From: Pleurodeles waltl | Taxonomy: Eukaryota; Chordata; Amphibia; Caudata; Salamandridae | Direction: 5' to 3' | Length of the DNA stretch: 64,000 nt | NCBI RefSeq assembly: GCF_031143425.1 | Contig: NC_090451.1 | Location: 668,727,628 to 668,791,627, forward strand | Part shown: piece by piece, positions 30,478 through 41,958 of the stretch | Layout: every line of letters begins with the position of its first letter | How positions within the stretch are numbered: position 1 is the first letter of the stretch | The notes under the pieces: model-generated | Databases searched by the model: none | The model's input: only the letters and a program-made list of their open reading frames with translations | What the model was told of the DNA's origin: nothing | Translations under genes and position numbers: made by a program

Positions 30478-32405
30478 TCATTTAATCAATCAAAACATTT
30501 GTAAAGCATGCTAGTCACCTGTGAGGGTCTCAAGGCGTTGGTGGAGGGGGGTTGAGGGAAGGGGAGGGATAGCTGCTACTGCTCGAACAGCCAGGCCTTG
30601 AGGTGTCCCCTGAAGGTCAGCAGGTCCTGGGTCTGCCTCAGGTGGATGGGGAGGGTGTTTCAGGTCTCGGCGGTGAGGTGGGAGAATGATCTGCTGCCGG
30701 CTGTTGTCCTGTGGAACGGTGGCGAGGTTGGCGGAGCGGAGCGGAGCTGTCGGTTCGGGGTGTAGAAGGTGAGTTGTTCGTTGAGGTATGCTGGTCCGGC
30801 GTTGTGAAGTGCTTTGTGAGCGTGGGTGAGGAGCTTGAAGGTGATCCTCTTGTTGACGGGGAGCCAGTCCAGGTCTCTCATGTGGGCTGTGATGTGGCTG
30901 CAGCGGGGTATGTCGAGGATGAGGCACGCTGAGGCGTTCTGTATGAGTTGCAGTCTTTTCTGGAGATTGGCCGTAGTTCCCTTGTAGAGAACGTTGCCGT
31001 AGTCCAGTCTGCTGCTGACGAGGGCCTGGGTCACCGTCCTGGTTTCGGTGGGGAACCACCTGTAGATCTTACGGAGCATGCGGAGGGTGCTGAAGCAGGA
31101 GGATGAGGCGGCGTTGACATGCTGGGTCATGGAGAGAGATGAGTCCAGGATGAACCCCAGGTTGTGTGCGTGGTCGGTAGGCGTCGGTGCGGCTCCCAGT
31201 GTGGCCGGCCACCAGGAGTCATCCAAGGCGGAGGGGGTGGAACTGAGGATGAGTACCTCCGTCTTGTCAGAGTTCAGTTTCAGGCGACTGTTCTCCATCC
31301 AGTCGGCAACGGCCTTCATTCCTTCGTGGAGGTTGGTTTTGGTGGTGGCAGGGTCCTTGGTGAGGGAGAGGATCAGCTAGGTGTCGTCGAGACGATGTTG
31401 AGGTTGTGAGATCGGACGATGTTGGAGAGCGGTACCATGTAGACGTTGAAGAGGGTCGGGCTAAGGGAAGATCCTTGGGGTATGCTGCAGATGGTCTTGC
31501 TGGCTTCAGATCGGAAAGGAGGGAGGCGGACTCTCCGAGTTCTGCTGGTGAGGAAGGAGGTGATCCAGTCCAGGGCTTTGTCATGGATCCCTGCGTCATG
31601 GAGGTGTGTGCATAGGGTGCAATGGCAGACGGTGTCGAAGGTGGCCGAGAGGTTCAAAAGGAATAAGGGCCGCAGTTTCGCCTTTGTCTAGCCGGGTCCT
31701 TATGTTGTCGGTGGCGGCGATGAGGGTGGTCTCGGTGCTGTGGTTGCTGCAGAAACCGGATTGGGACGGGTCCAGAGTGCTGTTTTCCTCAAGGAAGCTG
31801 GTCAGTTGCCTGTTGATGATCTTCTCGATGACCTTCGCCAGGAACGAGCGCAGGGAGATGGGCCGGTAGTTTTTGAGGTCCTTTGGGTTTGCCTTGGGTT
31901 TCTTGAGTAAGGCGTTGATCTCAGCGTGCTTCCAGCTTTCCGTGAAGGTGGCAGTCTTGAAGGAGCTGTTGATGATCATCTGGAGTTGGGGGGTGATGAT
32001 GGAGCTCGCTTTGTTGAAGACGTGATGAGGGCATGGGTTGTATGGTGAGCTGGAGTGAATGGTGTTCATGACTTTAATGGTATCATTGTCGTTGATGTGG
32101 GTCCAGGAGAGCAGGAGGTTGGTATGGCTGGGGGGCGGTGAGTCTGAGGTGTTGGCGACTGTCGGGGGTCTTGAAGCTGTCGTGGATGTCTGCCATATTA
32201 CAGTGAAAGAAGGTGGCTAGGGAGTCACAGAGGTCTTGCGAAGGTGGGATGTCGTTGGAGCTGGGGTTGGAGAGTAACCTCACGATGTTGAAGAGCTCTT
32301 TGCTGTTGTGTGCGTTGTTGTCAATACGTTCCTTGAAGGAGGATCTCTTGGCTGTCCGGATGAGCTTGTGGTGCCTGATGCATCTGTTGTGATTATGGTC
32401 TGAGG
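30478..32405 (-). mobile_element. L2-clade LINE, 5'-truncated, inserted in DIRS-C1
   Basis: On the minus strand the ORF2 remnant runs from the linker before RT (FNIVRLLSNPSSNDIPPSQ, about 32300), through RT blocks NYRPISLRSFLAKVIEKI, DPSQSGFCSNHSTET, IPQGSSLSPTLFNVYM, to the L2-type C-terminus SSRLDYGNVLYKG and LDWLPVNKRITFKLL. The 3' end (plus-strand 30478-30500) is a simple TGATTGATTAAATG-like tail, typical of L2 elements. Endonuclease and 5' UTR are absent, as in normal truncated insertions. Frameshifts near 31400 and 31660 show that it is inactive. It splits the RNase H region of DIRS-C1. Confidence 0.88.
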
Positions 32406-33330
32406 CACAGGGTGTTGAAATGACCACCCTTCATTAGATTGCTACGATTACACCATTGAAGGGACATATATGTTTGGCGGTCCATTAACACTAGATCTTG
32501 AAGTTGACTGTGTGCTTGTGACCATTTTTGTGAAAGGCACTGTTGTAAGGGCCTCATGTTTTGTCTTGCATATGGGACTATCCCTATGCAAGATGCCATC
32601 ATTCCTAGAATCTTCATGATAAATCTTAGTGTATTGTTGATTTGGCAGTAATAGTGGTATGAGATTTTGGAAAGCTTGTATATTTGGATAAGCTAGGGAT
32701 AGTTGAGTATTTAGGATAGCAACTAGGTAAGGTTGTACCTGTGCTGGTTGAAGGTGTGACTTTTGGTAGTTTAGAGTGAACCCTAGGGTATGCAAGGTTT
32801 CTTTCACGTAATAAGTGTGTTGTTGGCATTGTGTAAGATTGCTTGATTTTACTAGCCAATCGTCTAGATAAGGAAAGACATCGATGTGTTGTCTTCTTAA
32901 GTAGGCTGCTACTACTGCTAGACACTTTGTGAACACTCTTGGAGCTGAATTGCCAAATGCCAACACCTTGAACTGGTAGTGTTTTCCTGCTATGACAAAC
33001 CTGAGGTATGTTGTGTGAGCTGGATGGATGGGTATGTGGAAATACACATCTTTGAGATCTAGATCAGTCATGTAATCTTCTTTTTGTAGTAGTGGAATAA
33101 CATCTTGCAGAGTTACAATGTAAAAATGCTCTGACAGGATGTATAGATTTAGGGGTCTGAAGTCCAAGATAGGCCTGAGGGTGCCGTCTTTTTTCGGAAT
33201 AAGGAAGTATAGTGAGTATACTCCTGTTCCTTGTTTAGAATGTGGAACTAATTCTATTGCTTGTTTTAATAGGAGAGATTGTACTTCTTGTTGTAACAGA
33301 ACTGTATGTTCTGGGGACAATTTGTGATAT
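32406..33330 (-). pseudogene. DIRS-C1 reverse transcriptase, broken
   Basis: Blocks include GTGVYSLYFLIPKKDG, RPILDFRPLN, TDLDLKDVYFHIPIHPAH, the YLDDWLV catalytic box, and TLGFTLNYQKSHLQP. A missing codon in LAFGNSAP (family LPFGLKSAP) and a later frameshift mark decay. It joins the RNase H part across the LINE. Confidence 0.88.
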
Positions 33331-33399
33331 TGTGGTGGGATGTTTGCAGGGGTGGAGATTAATTCTAGGCAATAGCCATTGCAGATAATTGATAATACC

Positions 33400-35358
33400 C
33401 AATTGTCTGTGGTGATATTTTGCCAATGAGAGTGGAATTGCTGTAGTCTTCCCCCCCCCCCCCACGAGATGTGTGGAGAGGAAGGGAGGGAAGGAAGTCA
33501 CTGTTTAGGTTGTGTTGTTGTCTGTATAGAGGTTTGGAATTTACCTCTATTTCTGAAGTACTGACCTCAAGAGGATCCTCTAAACACACCTCGTTGATAC
33601 TGGGTTTGTTGTCCTTGCTTTGTTTGGGAGGTGGAAGCCTCTGAGGATTGTGGCTTAAAACCTCCTCTAAGCTGCGTTCTGTGAAAGGAGCCTCTATATG
33701 TGGTGGTGTATAAAGGGCCCATTGCTTTGGCAGTATCTGAGTCCTTCCTCAGTTTCTCAATAGTAGTGTCTACTTCTGGGCCAAAAAGGTGCTTTTTGTC
33801 AAAAAGCAAATCAAGTACTGCCTGTTCAATTTCTGATTTAAGACCAGAGGAGCGCAGCCATGCATGTCTTCTAATTGTGATGGCAGTGTTTCCACTCCTT
33901 GCAGCTGTATCAGCAGCATAGAGGGCAGATTTTATCTGATTATTGCTGATCGCTTGACCCTCTTCCACCACTTGATGTGCTCTTTTTTTGGTGCTCCTTT
34001 GGGAGATGCTGTATAGTATCTTGTATTTTGTCCCAATGGGCCCTATCATACCTGTCTAGAAGCGCCTGAGAATTTGCAGTTCTCCACTGATTTGCTGCTT
34101 GTGTAGCAACTCTTATCCCTGCTGTCAGATTTTCTACTCTCCTTATCAGGAGGCGTGCTTCTCCTGAAGACTGGCAGATTGCCCTCTTTCTTGCTGCACT
34201 GACTACTACTGAATCTGGGGGTACCTGGTGAGTGATGTAATCTAGTTCAGTAGGTGCCGGCTTATACTTTTTATCAATTCTAGGGGTAATAATCCTAGCT
34301 TTTACAGGTTCGTTAAAAATTTGGTCTGCATGTTTAATCATTCCTGTTAACATTGGGAGACACTGGTACTTGGAATGTGTAGAAGACAGTGTATTAAATA
34401 AAAAATCTTCTAGTGGCTCAGAATGCATGGTTACTCCCTAGATATTACTTGGGTGTATGCAGTGGTGTCTTCTGGAGGAGAAGGTTTTGATGGGTAAATG
34501 TCTGGGTTATTGTCCGGAATGGGATCAGGGTCACAGTGATCCCATGGGTCTGCCGTACCTCCCTGTGAATATAAAGAATGTGTTGGAGAAGGCAGTGGTG
34601 GTGGGCTATTTTGAGGTGAGAGAGAGCTGTGGAGATTGAAGAGAAATGTGGAGAGGTAGTGGCTTCTCCTTTTGTTTTTGCACCTTCGCTGGTGGTTGCA
34701 CAGGGTCTTGTTCCTTTGGAAAGCCAGCTTTCTTTTGGTTTTTAAAGGGGGTGCAGTGATGATTCTTCCTATCTCCTTATGAATATGGATTCTGGACTGT
34801 CTCTCATCCATAACCTGTAATATTGGTTCAATCTCCGGTTCTTCCTCAGAAGTCTTATGACATTCTATGATTGGTCTTGTAATCTGTCTTAATTTTTTGC
34901 AAAGTCCTTGTTGCTCCGTGTATGAGGTTTTTTTCGGCTCCCAATTGTATAGTTTTTTTCGGTCCCGAAAAAGTAGTAGTAGGTCTCAGCTACGAAGCCG
35001 ATTGCTCAATTTTCGACTCCGAGGAATGGGGACTTTTACTGGAGTCCGAAACTGTGTTTTTTTACAGATTTGCTTGACTCCGAAGTGGACTGAGGAGTGG
35101 CCTTTTTCGGCACCGACCCCGAAGGACGGTCACCAACAGTCTTTATTTTCGGGCTGAACCATGGCCTTCCGGCAGTGGTGTACCCAAGGCCTGTAAATAT
35201 TTTTTGTGGAGGGGTGTCGGTGCAGACGTACTCACATGCTGGCCAGCTGTGATGGGTCTGTCGTCTTCTGATTCCTGTTCGGAGTCTGTGTCTCGGATGG
35301 AGACTGCTGTCTACGCCTGCTCTTCTTCCATGACGTCGAGATGTTGGCTGCTTCAATT
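33400..35358 (-). pseudogene. DIRS-C1 Gag region, broken
   Basis: Frameshifted pieces carry the conserved Gag C-terminal domain (KKHLFGPEVDTTIEKL, GSFHRTQLRGGF) and its upstream helical region (AANQWRTANSQALLDRYDRAHW). The Gag N-terminus is missing here but present in C2 at 52.7-52.9 kb. The plus strand shows a run of Cs at about 33451-33463. The whole segment is nearly identical to 50550-52610. Confidence 0.82.
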
Positions 35359-35469
35359 TGAGCATGTTTGTTTTTATCATGGCATCCGCCCCTGCAATCC
35401 AGAGGAGATGTTCGAATTCATGAAATTCAGCAGCCATGCGCATAAGCGGAGAGAAGTAGGGTCTGGATG

Positions 35470-36430
35470 AAGGACCTAGCCCTGGCTAGATGTAGGCAAA
35501 TGTGGTTGGATTCTGATAGTAGGAGAAGCTCTGTGAACCAATACTGCCTAGACCAGTTGGAGTATCAAAAGGATGCGACACTGCTCCGCTTTCATTTTGA
35601 TGAGAACCTTTAGTATAAGTGTTATCGGGGGACAAGAATATGTATAGATCTTGGACCATCTGATCGAAAGGGTGTTCCCCCCCTGGATGCTGATGCCAAC
35701 TTGCATAGAACTGGCATTTGCAGTTCACACTGGTTGCAAAGAGATCAAATGCTGGTTTGCCCCAAAGAAAGAAGATCCTATCCAGAATGACTGGTCCAGC
35801 TCTCTTTTGGGCAGGTGTTCTTGGTTCTGCTTAGCATGTCTGCTAAGAGACTGCTTGCCCAGGATACATGTCCAGCCGAAGAGTTATCTTGCATGTTGTT
35901 AGCTAGCTCTAGTTTTGCAGAGCTTTTTTGGACAGACTCCGCAATCTTTTGCCCCTCTGTTTGTTGACACAGTGAATGCCGGTAGTACTGTCTGTGCACA
36001 CTAATACTGAAGACGCTGCTATTCTTGGCAGGAAACCTTGGAGACCAAGAAAAATGGCTTTCAGCACCAGTCGACTGATGTGGATTTTCCTATGGGATCC
36101 TGACCATTTTCCTCGAATTTTCAGGTCTTGCAAATGACTGCCCCCATCCTTCTAAGTAGGCATCTGTAGTTATCACAAATTACTACAGTCCTATTTGAGA
36201 TAGGACCCTGAGGCCCTTTGAAAGGTGAGTGCCTTGGGACCACCAGGTTAGTGCTTTCATTATACCTGGTGTGATCATCCCTATGACCTTGAATGATCCT
36301 TCTATTTGAATCCACTGTTATTCTAGCTCTTCTTGCAAGGGTCTCATTTACAGGCGTGCAAGAGAGACCAGACTGATCACAGAGGACATCATTCCCAGGA
36401 GCGACTTGAACAAATGCACTGTAGCAGACT
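35470..36430 (-). pseudogene. DIRS-E fragment: RNase H and methyltransferase-like part
   Basis: Minus-strand pieces read VLVCTDSTTGIHCVNKQRG (RNase H) and CKCQFYASWHQHPGG with nearby FDQMVQDLYIF, the region following the LDLFA motif in DIRS elements. The closest match in the window is element A. The fragment is interrupted at 36430 by a solo LTR and continues at 38355. The 110 bases between C1 and this fragment (35359-35469) were not assigned. Confidence 0.75.
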
Positions 36431-38354
36431 TGTAGGAAGTTGGCTCTGTATATCCTATCTCAAAGTAAGAGAGAGTGTGCACAGAGTCCAAGGGCTCCCC
36501 TTAGAGGTAAGATAGTGGCAAAATTAGATCATTCTAATGCTCTATTTTGTGGTAGAGTGGTCCAGCAGTAGGCTTATCAGTGGGTAGTGTTAAGCATTTG
36601 TTGTACACACATAGGCAATAAATGAGAAACACACACTCAAAGACAACTCCAGGCCAATAGTTTTTATATATAAAAGTATATTTTCTTAATTTATTTTTAG
36701 ACCCACAAGTTCAAGATTTGAAGTAAATACATAAAATGCAAGGTACTCCACACAGGTAAGTTAGGAACTTTGAATTAGAGCAATAACATATACAGTTTTT
36801 GTTAAAAATGCGATAAGCTATTTTAAAAGTAGACAGTGCAAAAATCAACAGTTCCTTGGGGAGGTAAGTATTAGTTAGATTGTGAGGTAAGACAGACACT
36901 TACAAATCTCAGATCCTGGGCATAGGCTGTCCACCGTTGGGGATTCAGGGCAACCCCAAAGTTACCACACCAGCAGCTTCGGGCTGGTCAGGTGCTGAGG
37001 TCAAAGTGGTGCCCAAAACACATAGGCGCCAATGAAAACAGGGGTGCTCCAGCTCCGGTCTGCCAGCAGGTAAGTACCCGCGTCTTTAGGGGGCAGACCA
37101 GGGGGGTTTTGTACAGCACTGGGGGGACACAAGTAGGCACACAAAACACATCCTCAGTGGCATAGGGGTGGCTGGGTGCAGTGTGCAAAGCAGGAGTTGG
37201 GTTTTGTATAGGAACCAATGGAGTGACCCAGGGGTCACTCTAGCGGTGCAGGCAGGCACAGGGGAGGCTTCTCGGGTCAGCCACCACCTCGGCTAGGCAG
37301 AGGGTCACCTGGGGTTCACTCCTGCACTGAGGTTCGGTTCCTTCTGGTCCTGGAGGCTGCGGATGCAGTGCTTGGTCCAGGCTCTGGGTCCCTTGTTACA
37401 GGCAAGGGGGAGCCTCTGGATTCTCTCTGCAGGAGTAGCTGTGGGGATCCAAGAGGGTCACCCGGGAGTCCTCCCTGTGGTGTTTGTTCTCTGGATCTCG
37501 AGCCAGGGGCGTCGGGTGCAGAGTGTGAAGTCTCACGCTTCCGGCAGGAAGAGTGAGGTCTTTGAAGTGGTAGAAAGTTGTAAGTTTGTTGCTGGTTGTT
37601 GAGCAACTCGTCTGGTTTGTGGCAGGCTGGCAGGAACTGGTCAGCCTAACACTGGTAATCGGATTGGTATTCAGGGGGCATCTCTCAGATGCCCTCTGGG
37701 TGCATTTTACAATAAATTCCACACTGGCATCAGTGTGCATTTATTGTGCTGAGAAGTTTGATACCAAACTTCCCAGATTTCAGTGTAGCCATTATGGAAC
37801 TGTGGAGTTTGTGTTTGACAAACTCCCAGACCATATACTCTTATGGCGACCCTGCACTTACAATGTCTAAGGTTTTGCTTAGACATTGTAGGGGCATAGT
37901 GCTCATGCACATATGCCCTCACCTGTGGTATAGTGCACCATGCCTTAGGGCTGTGAGACCTGCTAGAGGGGTGACTTATCTATGCCACAGGCAGTGTGAG
38001 GGTGGCATGGCACCCTGAGGGGAGTGCCATGTCGACTTAGTCATTTACTCCCCACCAGCACACACAAGCTATGAGGCAGTGTGCAAGTGCTGAGTGAGGG
38101 GTCCCCAGGGTGGCATAAGACATGCTGCAGCACTTAGAGACCTTCCCTGGCATCAGGGCCCTTGGTACCATTTACAAGGGACTTACCTGAGTGCCAGGGT
38201 TGTGCCAATTGTGGAAACAAATGTACAGTTTAGGGAAAGAACACTGGTGATGGGGGCTGGTTAGCAGGGTCCTAGCATACTTTCAATCATAACTTGGCAT
38301 CAGCAAAAGGCAAAAGGTCAGGGGGTAACCATGCCAAGGAGGCATTTCCTTACA
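36431..38354 (-). mobile_element. Solo LTR (1.92 kb), Gmr1-related, in DIRS-E
   Basis: It has the same termini as the solo LTR at 23199 (TGTAGGAAGTTGGC ... GCATTTCCTTACA) and a perfect 5-bp target duplication AGACT (36426-36430 and 38355-38359). It is colinear with the other copy but lacks about 700 bases internally, in the region equivalent to 24.4-25.1 kb. There is no internal retrotransposon sequence. Confidence 0.9.
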
Positions 38355-39830
38355 AGACTTTTTTCTCAAGTGTTTGAGAGCTCATTGCTAAGGCTGCGCT
38401 CAGGAACAGTATCTTCGCAGATGGAATAGTTGACTATTTTTGGTAATTTACAGTGAGGCCTAATATTTGAAAGAAAACCCGGAAAGCTCCTTTGGCCTTT
38501 GATGCCCGAGAAGCCGTCTGTGCTTTTATCAGTCAGTCATCCAGGTAGGGAAATACCTGATTACCTTCCTTCCTGAGAGAAGCTGCCACAGGAGCTAGGC
38601 ATTTCATAAAAATGGGAGGAACTTGAATTGGTAATGGGTGCTGGCTACGATGAAACGGAGTAATTTGTGATGTTTGGGGTGCATGGGGATGTTCAAGTCT
38701 GCATCCTTTAAATTCAAGGTGTCATATAGTCTCCGTGGTTTAGGCGATGCAGGATGTCCGAAAGGGGACCATGCAAAAGGACTGCTTCTGGAAGTACTTT
38801 TTTTTTTACTGAGGTCCAGAATGAGTGGCCATTTCCCTGTTTTACTCTTGATTAGGAATAAATGAGAAAATAACCAATACCCTTCTGTGGATGGGCAACT
38901 TTTTTTACTGCTTGTTTGGTTGGCATGGAGAGTGCTTCTTTTCCGAGTAAGTAAAGACAAGGTGGGTGAGCTCCCTTTGGTGGAGTGTCCGGCAGCCTCT
39001 ATAAACTCGAGGGTATGACCATAGGTGATAAGATGTAATACCCACTTGTCTGACGTTACCTACTGCCACTGCTGGAAGTAGTTTGATATTTTTGAACCTA
39101 TAGTCTCCTAAGGGTAGGGGTTAGCCATCACCTAGGTAACATCAATTTTTGTGGCCAGTGTATCGGCTGTGTGTGCGCATGCGGGGGAGGGGGGTGAAGA
39201 GTCTGTTCTCTTTCCGTTTATTGTATGCTGCTGCTGGTGGCTGTCGATAGGACTGCTGTCTATAGGAGGACCTATTTTGTTGCTGAAAGGATTGGTATTG
39301 CTGGAAACTTTATTATCCTCCTCTGTAGGATGAGGCCCCTTTCCCATACTCCCCAGAAGTGCACTTTCTGAAACTGAAAGATGCCCAGCGATTTAGCAGT
39401 GTTGGTGCCTGTTTTGAAGGCCAGCAGGACATCCTCTATGTGTCTGCCAAACAGGTTTTTGGCACCATAGGACAAATACAGTATTTTTTATTGTACTTAC
39501 GGTCAGAAAGAAGTTGCCTTGAACCAACCTTCCCTTCTTAAAACTACAGCTCCCACGGCTGTCGAAATCCAGTGCAGGTTAGGCCCATTGCACAGTCCAT
39601 GTTTTCCAATGACGTGCGTTCTCCTTCCTGCAAGATTGTTCTGCCTTCTGATCTTCCATCCTGAGGCAGCAGTTCTATGAGGTCAATGATGTTGGACCAC
39701 ATTTGCCTATCATACCAATGTGGCCAGAAGGTTGGCAGCAGGAACTGTGATGGCAGACATGGATGAAAATCTCTTCCCTAGATTGTTTAAGCACCTGCCC
39801 TCCTTGACTGGTGGAGAAGAGTCAAGAAGA
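38355..39830 (-). pseudogene. DIRS-E fragment: reverse transcriptase and Gag C-terminus
   Basis: The RT part (38604-38960) shows TGKWPLILDL, LYDTLNLKDADLNIPMHPKH and LLRFIVASTHYQFKFLPF; the catalytic YLDD region lies just below in another frame. The Gag end (39272-39475) shows KNLFGRHIEDVLLAFKTG. The order matches the 35470-36430 piece, so both are one minus-strand element split by the solo LTR. Multiple frameshifts are present. Confidence 0.78.
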
Positions 39831-39832
39831 TG

Positions 39833-39907
39833 GGGGTCCTGGTTCTCCAATCAGGGGCAGGGTCCTTCCACCTGTGATGACCACTTCCTGGGAAGTGTGG
39901 CAAAAAT
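39833..39907 (+). repeat. 75-bp direct repeat, left copy
   Basis: Identical by eye to 40808-40882 (starts GGGGGTCCTGGTTCTCCAAT, ends GTGTGGCAAAAAT). The two copies bracket a DIRS recombinase fragment. Confidence 0.9.
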
Positions 39908-40807
39908 TCTGGGGTTATTGTAGGCTATGAAAAGCTGGTTTGATTTACGAAACGACTTCGTTCTCTCCAGATAGAATGTGAGACATCTGCTTATATCTAA
40001 TAAATAAATGAAGAGATCTTTCTGTTGCCGTTTGTGGATTAGGAAAGAATGGCGTCAATATTATTGGCTTGTTGAGGTGAAAGTCCGATGGGAATAAATT
40101 TAGGGTTTGTTCAGAAGATTACCGTATCCCTTGCAAATTGTAAAAAGGTTTTTTGCTTTGTGAAGGGCTGTATTTCACGCACTCTATGCGCTGATGTAAG
40201 CGCGAGGAGGAGGAGTGCCACTTTCCTAGTAAGAAATTTGATATCTGTTGTGTGAATAGGGTCAAACAGTAGCTTCATAAGCTGGCTTAGAACTGCCATG
40301 CTGGGGGAGGGGGGGGGGGGGGGGAGGGGAGATTTAGGGGCATTGGCTGGCAGATAGGACCTGAAGAGACCTCTCATGAAATATTTTATGAGTCTGAGAC
40401 CACAGAGATGGTTTTCCTGCCTGTCTACTATAACGAGAGATGGCTGCTAAGTGAACTTTAATGGATGCGTGCTGCAATCTTGAGTGTGCCAGTTGAAGGA
40501 GATAAGGTAAGACTTTCTCTGGAGCTGAAGATAAGGGGTGTACTTTAGCAGATTTGCACCACAAGCAGAACCTTTTCCACTTCAGGCAGTATGTTTTGTT
40601 TGTACTCTCCGCCCAGGCTTTGGTTAAAATTTCCTTGCAGTCATCTGGAAGGTCATTTTTCTGGAGATTTTCTTCAGCGGGACGAACCTGCCAGTCCAAT
40701 CCGATCTCCTGGAACTCTTCCTCTGATACATGTTGCGGGAGCCCTCGGTGGAGATTTTTACCTTCGGATGTAGTTGTTTTTAACCTTGCGCCTGGGGGAA
40801 AAACAGG
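39908..40807 (-). pseudogene. DIRS recombinase fragment between direct repeats
   Basis: Minus-strand translation shows STNKTYCLKWKRFCLWCKS, SIKVHLAAISRYS and LTSAHRVREIQ, where the catalytic Arg pair ARR has become AHR. It is most like element A's recombinase (STNKTYQCKWKRFCAWC). The C-terminal HSTR and Tyr blocks are missing. It is not colinear with the neighbouring fragment E, whose Gag lies to the left. A G-run of about 24 bases with one interruption lies at 40302-40329. Confidence 0.78.
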
Positions 40808-40882
40808 GGGGTCCTGGTTCTCCAATCAGGGGCAGGGTCCTTCCACCTGTGATGACCACTTCCTGGGAAGTGTGGCAAAAAT
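40808..40882 (+). repeat. 75-bp direct repeat, right copy
   Basis: Partner of 39833-39907. After it the sequence diverges immediately (CAACCCCAGG here, TCTGGGGTTA at the left copy). Confidence 0.9.
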
Positions 40883-41958
40883 CAACCCCAGGGAGCAACA
40901 TTCCTCAGAAATCCATCATGGCTGAAAGTGATTTTTGAAGGTTACATCTAGCTGAGCCCACCCACTGGTGTGGCTGAAAATCCTAAACACACCCCTCTCC
41001 TAATCTAATCAAGGGGGCACCTAATTGGCTGGGTTTGCAGGATGTAAGGGTGTTACTGGGTTGCTCCAAATGTCCTTCCCTGCCTTGGAAGACCAGTTTG
41101 GCAGCCCTCCCCCCCTTCCTGCTTCCCCATCTGCTGAGGGGAGATCTCCTCCCCCAGGCACATCTCTGTGTGGAGCTAGGCCACTTCATACGTCATCAAG
41201 GCAGGCTGGCCAATCAGAGCAAAGCAGTAAAAACACTGCAGGGCTGAAGTTGGCAACTTTTCGGGTAAAGTTTAAAACTCTTTACCTGAACATGGTATAT
41301 TGAATCCAACAACTGGACGTTGTGGAATTTATTATTATAACAATTAATTTGATACCAAACTTGTAGTATCTGTTACTTGAGGGGATTTTAAAAATTAAAA
41401 TAAAGTCTCCCCATTCTAGCATATGGAGGCCATTCACTACAAAATAAGGGAAAAACGAATTTGGCTGTTTTACCTCACCAGGGCTTATACAACTATTTTT
41501 ATAAGGTCCCTGCTTATAATTACAGGCACCCAACCCTAGAGGCGCATAGGGCACACCTTAGGAGTGACATATATGTCAAAATAAGGTAGTTTAAGGCTTT
41601 GGAAGTACTTTTAATTCCAAGGTCGAATTTGCATGTAACTTTAATTTAAAAGCAGCAAGCAAGGCAGGCCTGCTTTTACAATGACACCACTCGGCACCTC
41701 AGCAGGGCACCTATGGGTGCACTACCTTTGCTTGGGTCCTTAAACCTACATGCCCTAGCATATACTGGGGACTTATAGGTAGGTTGACTTAGCCAATTAT
41801 AATAAGCCTAATTTGCATACTGATTTTACACAGAGCACAAGCCCTGGGATTGGTTAGCAGTACCCAGGACACTATCAGAGTCAGGAAAACACCAGCAAAA
41901 AGTGAAAAATGTGGGCAAAAAGTTAAGGGGCCTCTGCAATCAGCCCTGTTTTCTCACA
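40883..41958 (-). mobile_element. Possible LTR of another gypsy-like family
   Basis: Read on the minus strand from 41958 the sequence begins TGTGAGAAAACAGGGC and shares the layout of the Gmr1-type LTRs (CTGGGTACTGCTAACCA followed by AT-rich non-coding DNA). No target duplication or second terminus was identified, and there are no ORFs of note. Confidence 0.35.

Larger units (their letters stand above)
28211..35358 (-). mobile_element. DIRS-C1: DIRS element split by an L2 LINE
   Basis: A minus-strand DIRS of a third family with recombinase, RNase H/MT, RT and Gag in the expected order from left to right on the plus strand. Its left end (sense 3') has the ITR CAGATTCACATGCTATGCAT and an ICR at about 28540-28640. 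The right ITR is missing: the match to sister copy C2 stops at about 35358, where another DIRS fragment begins. A LINE (30478-32405) interrupts it between RT and RNase H. All ORFs have frameshifts or stops. Confidence 0.88.
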
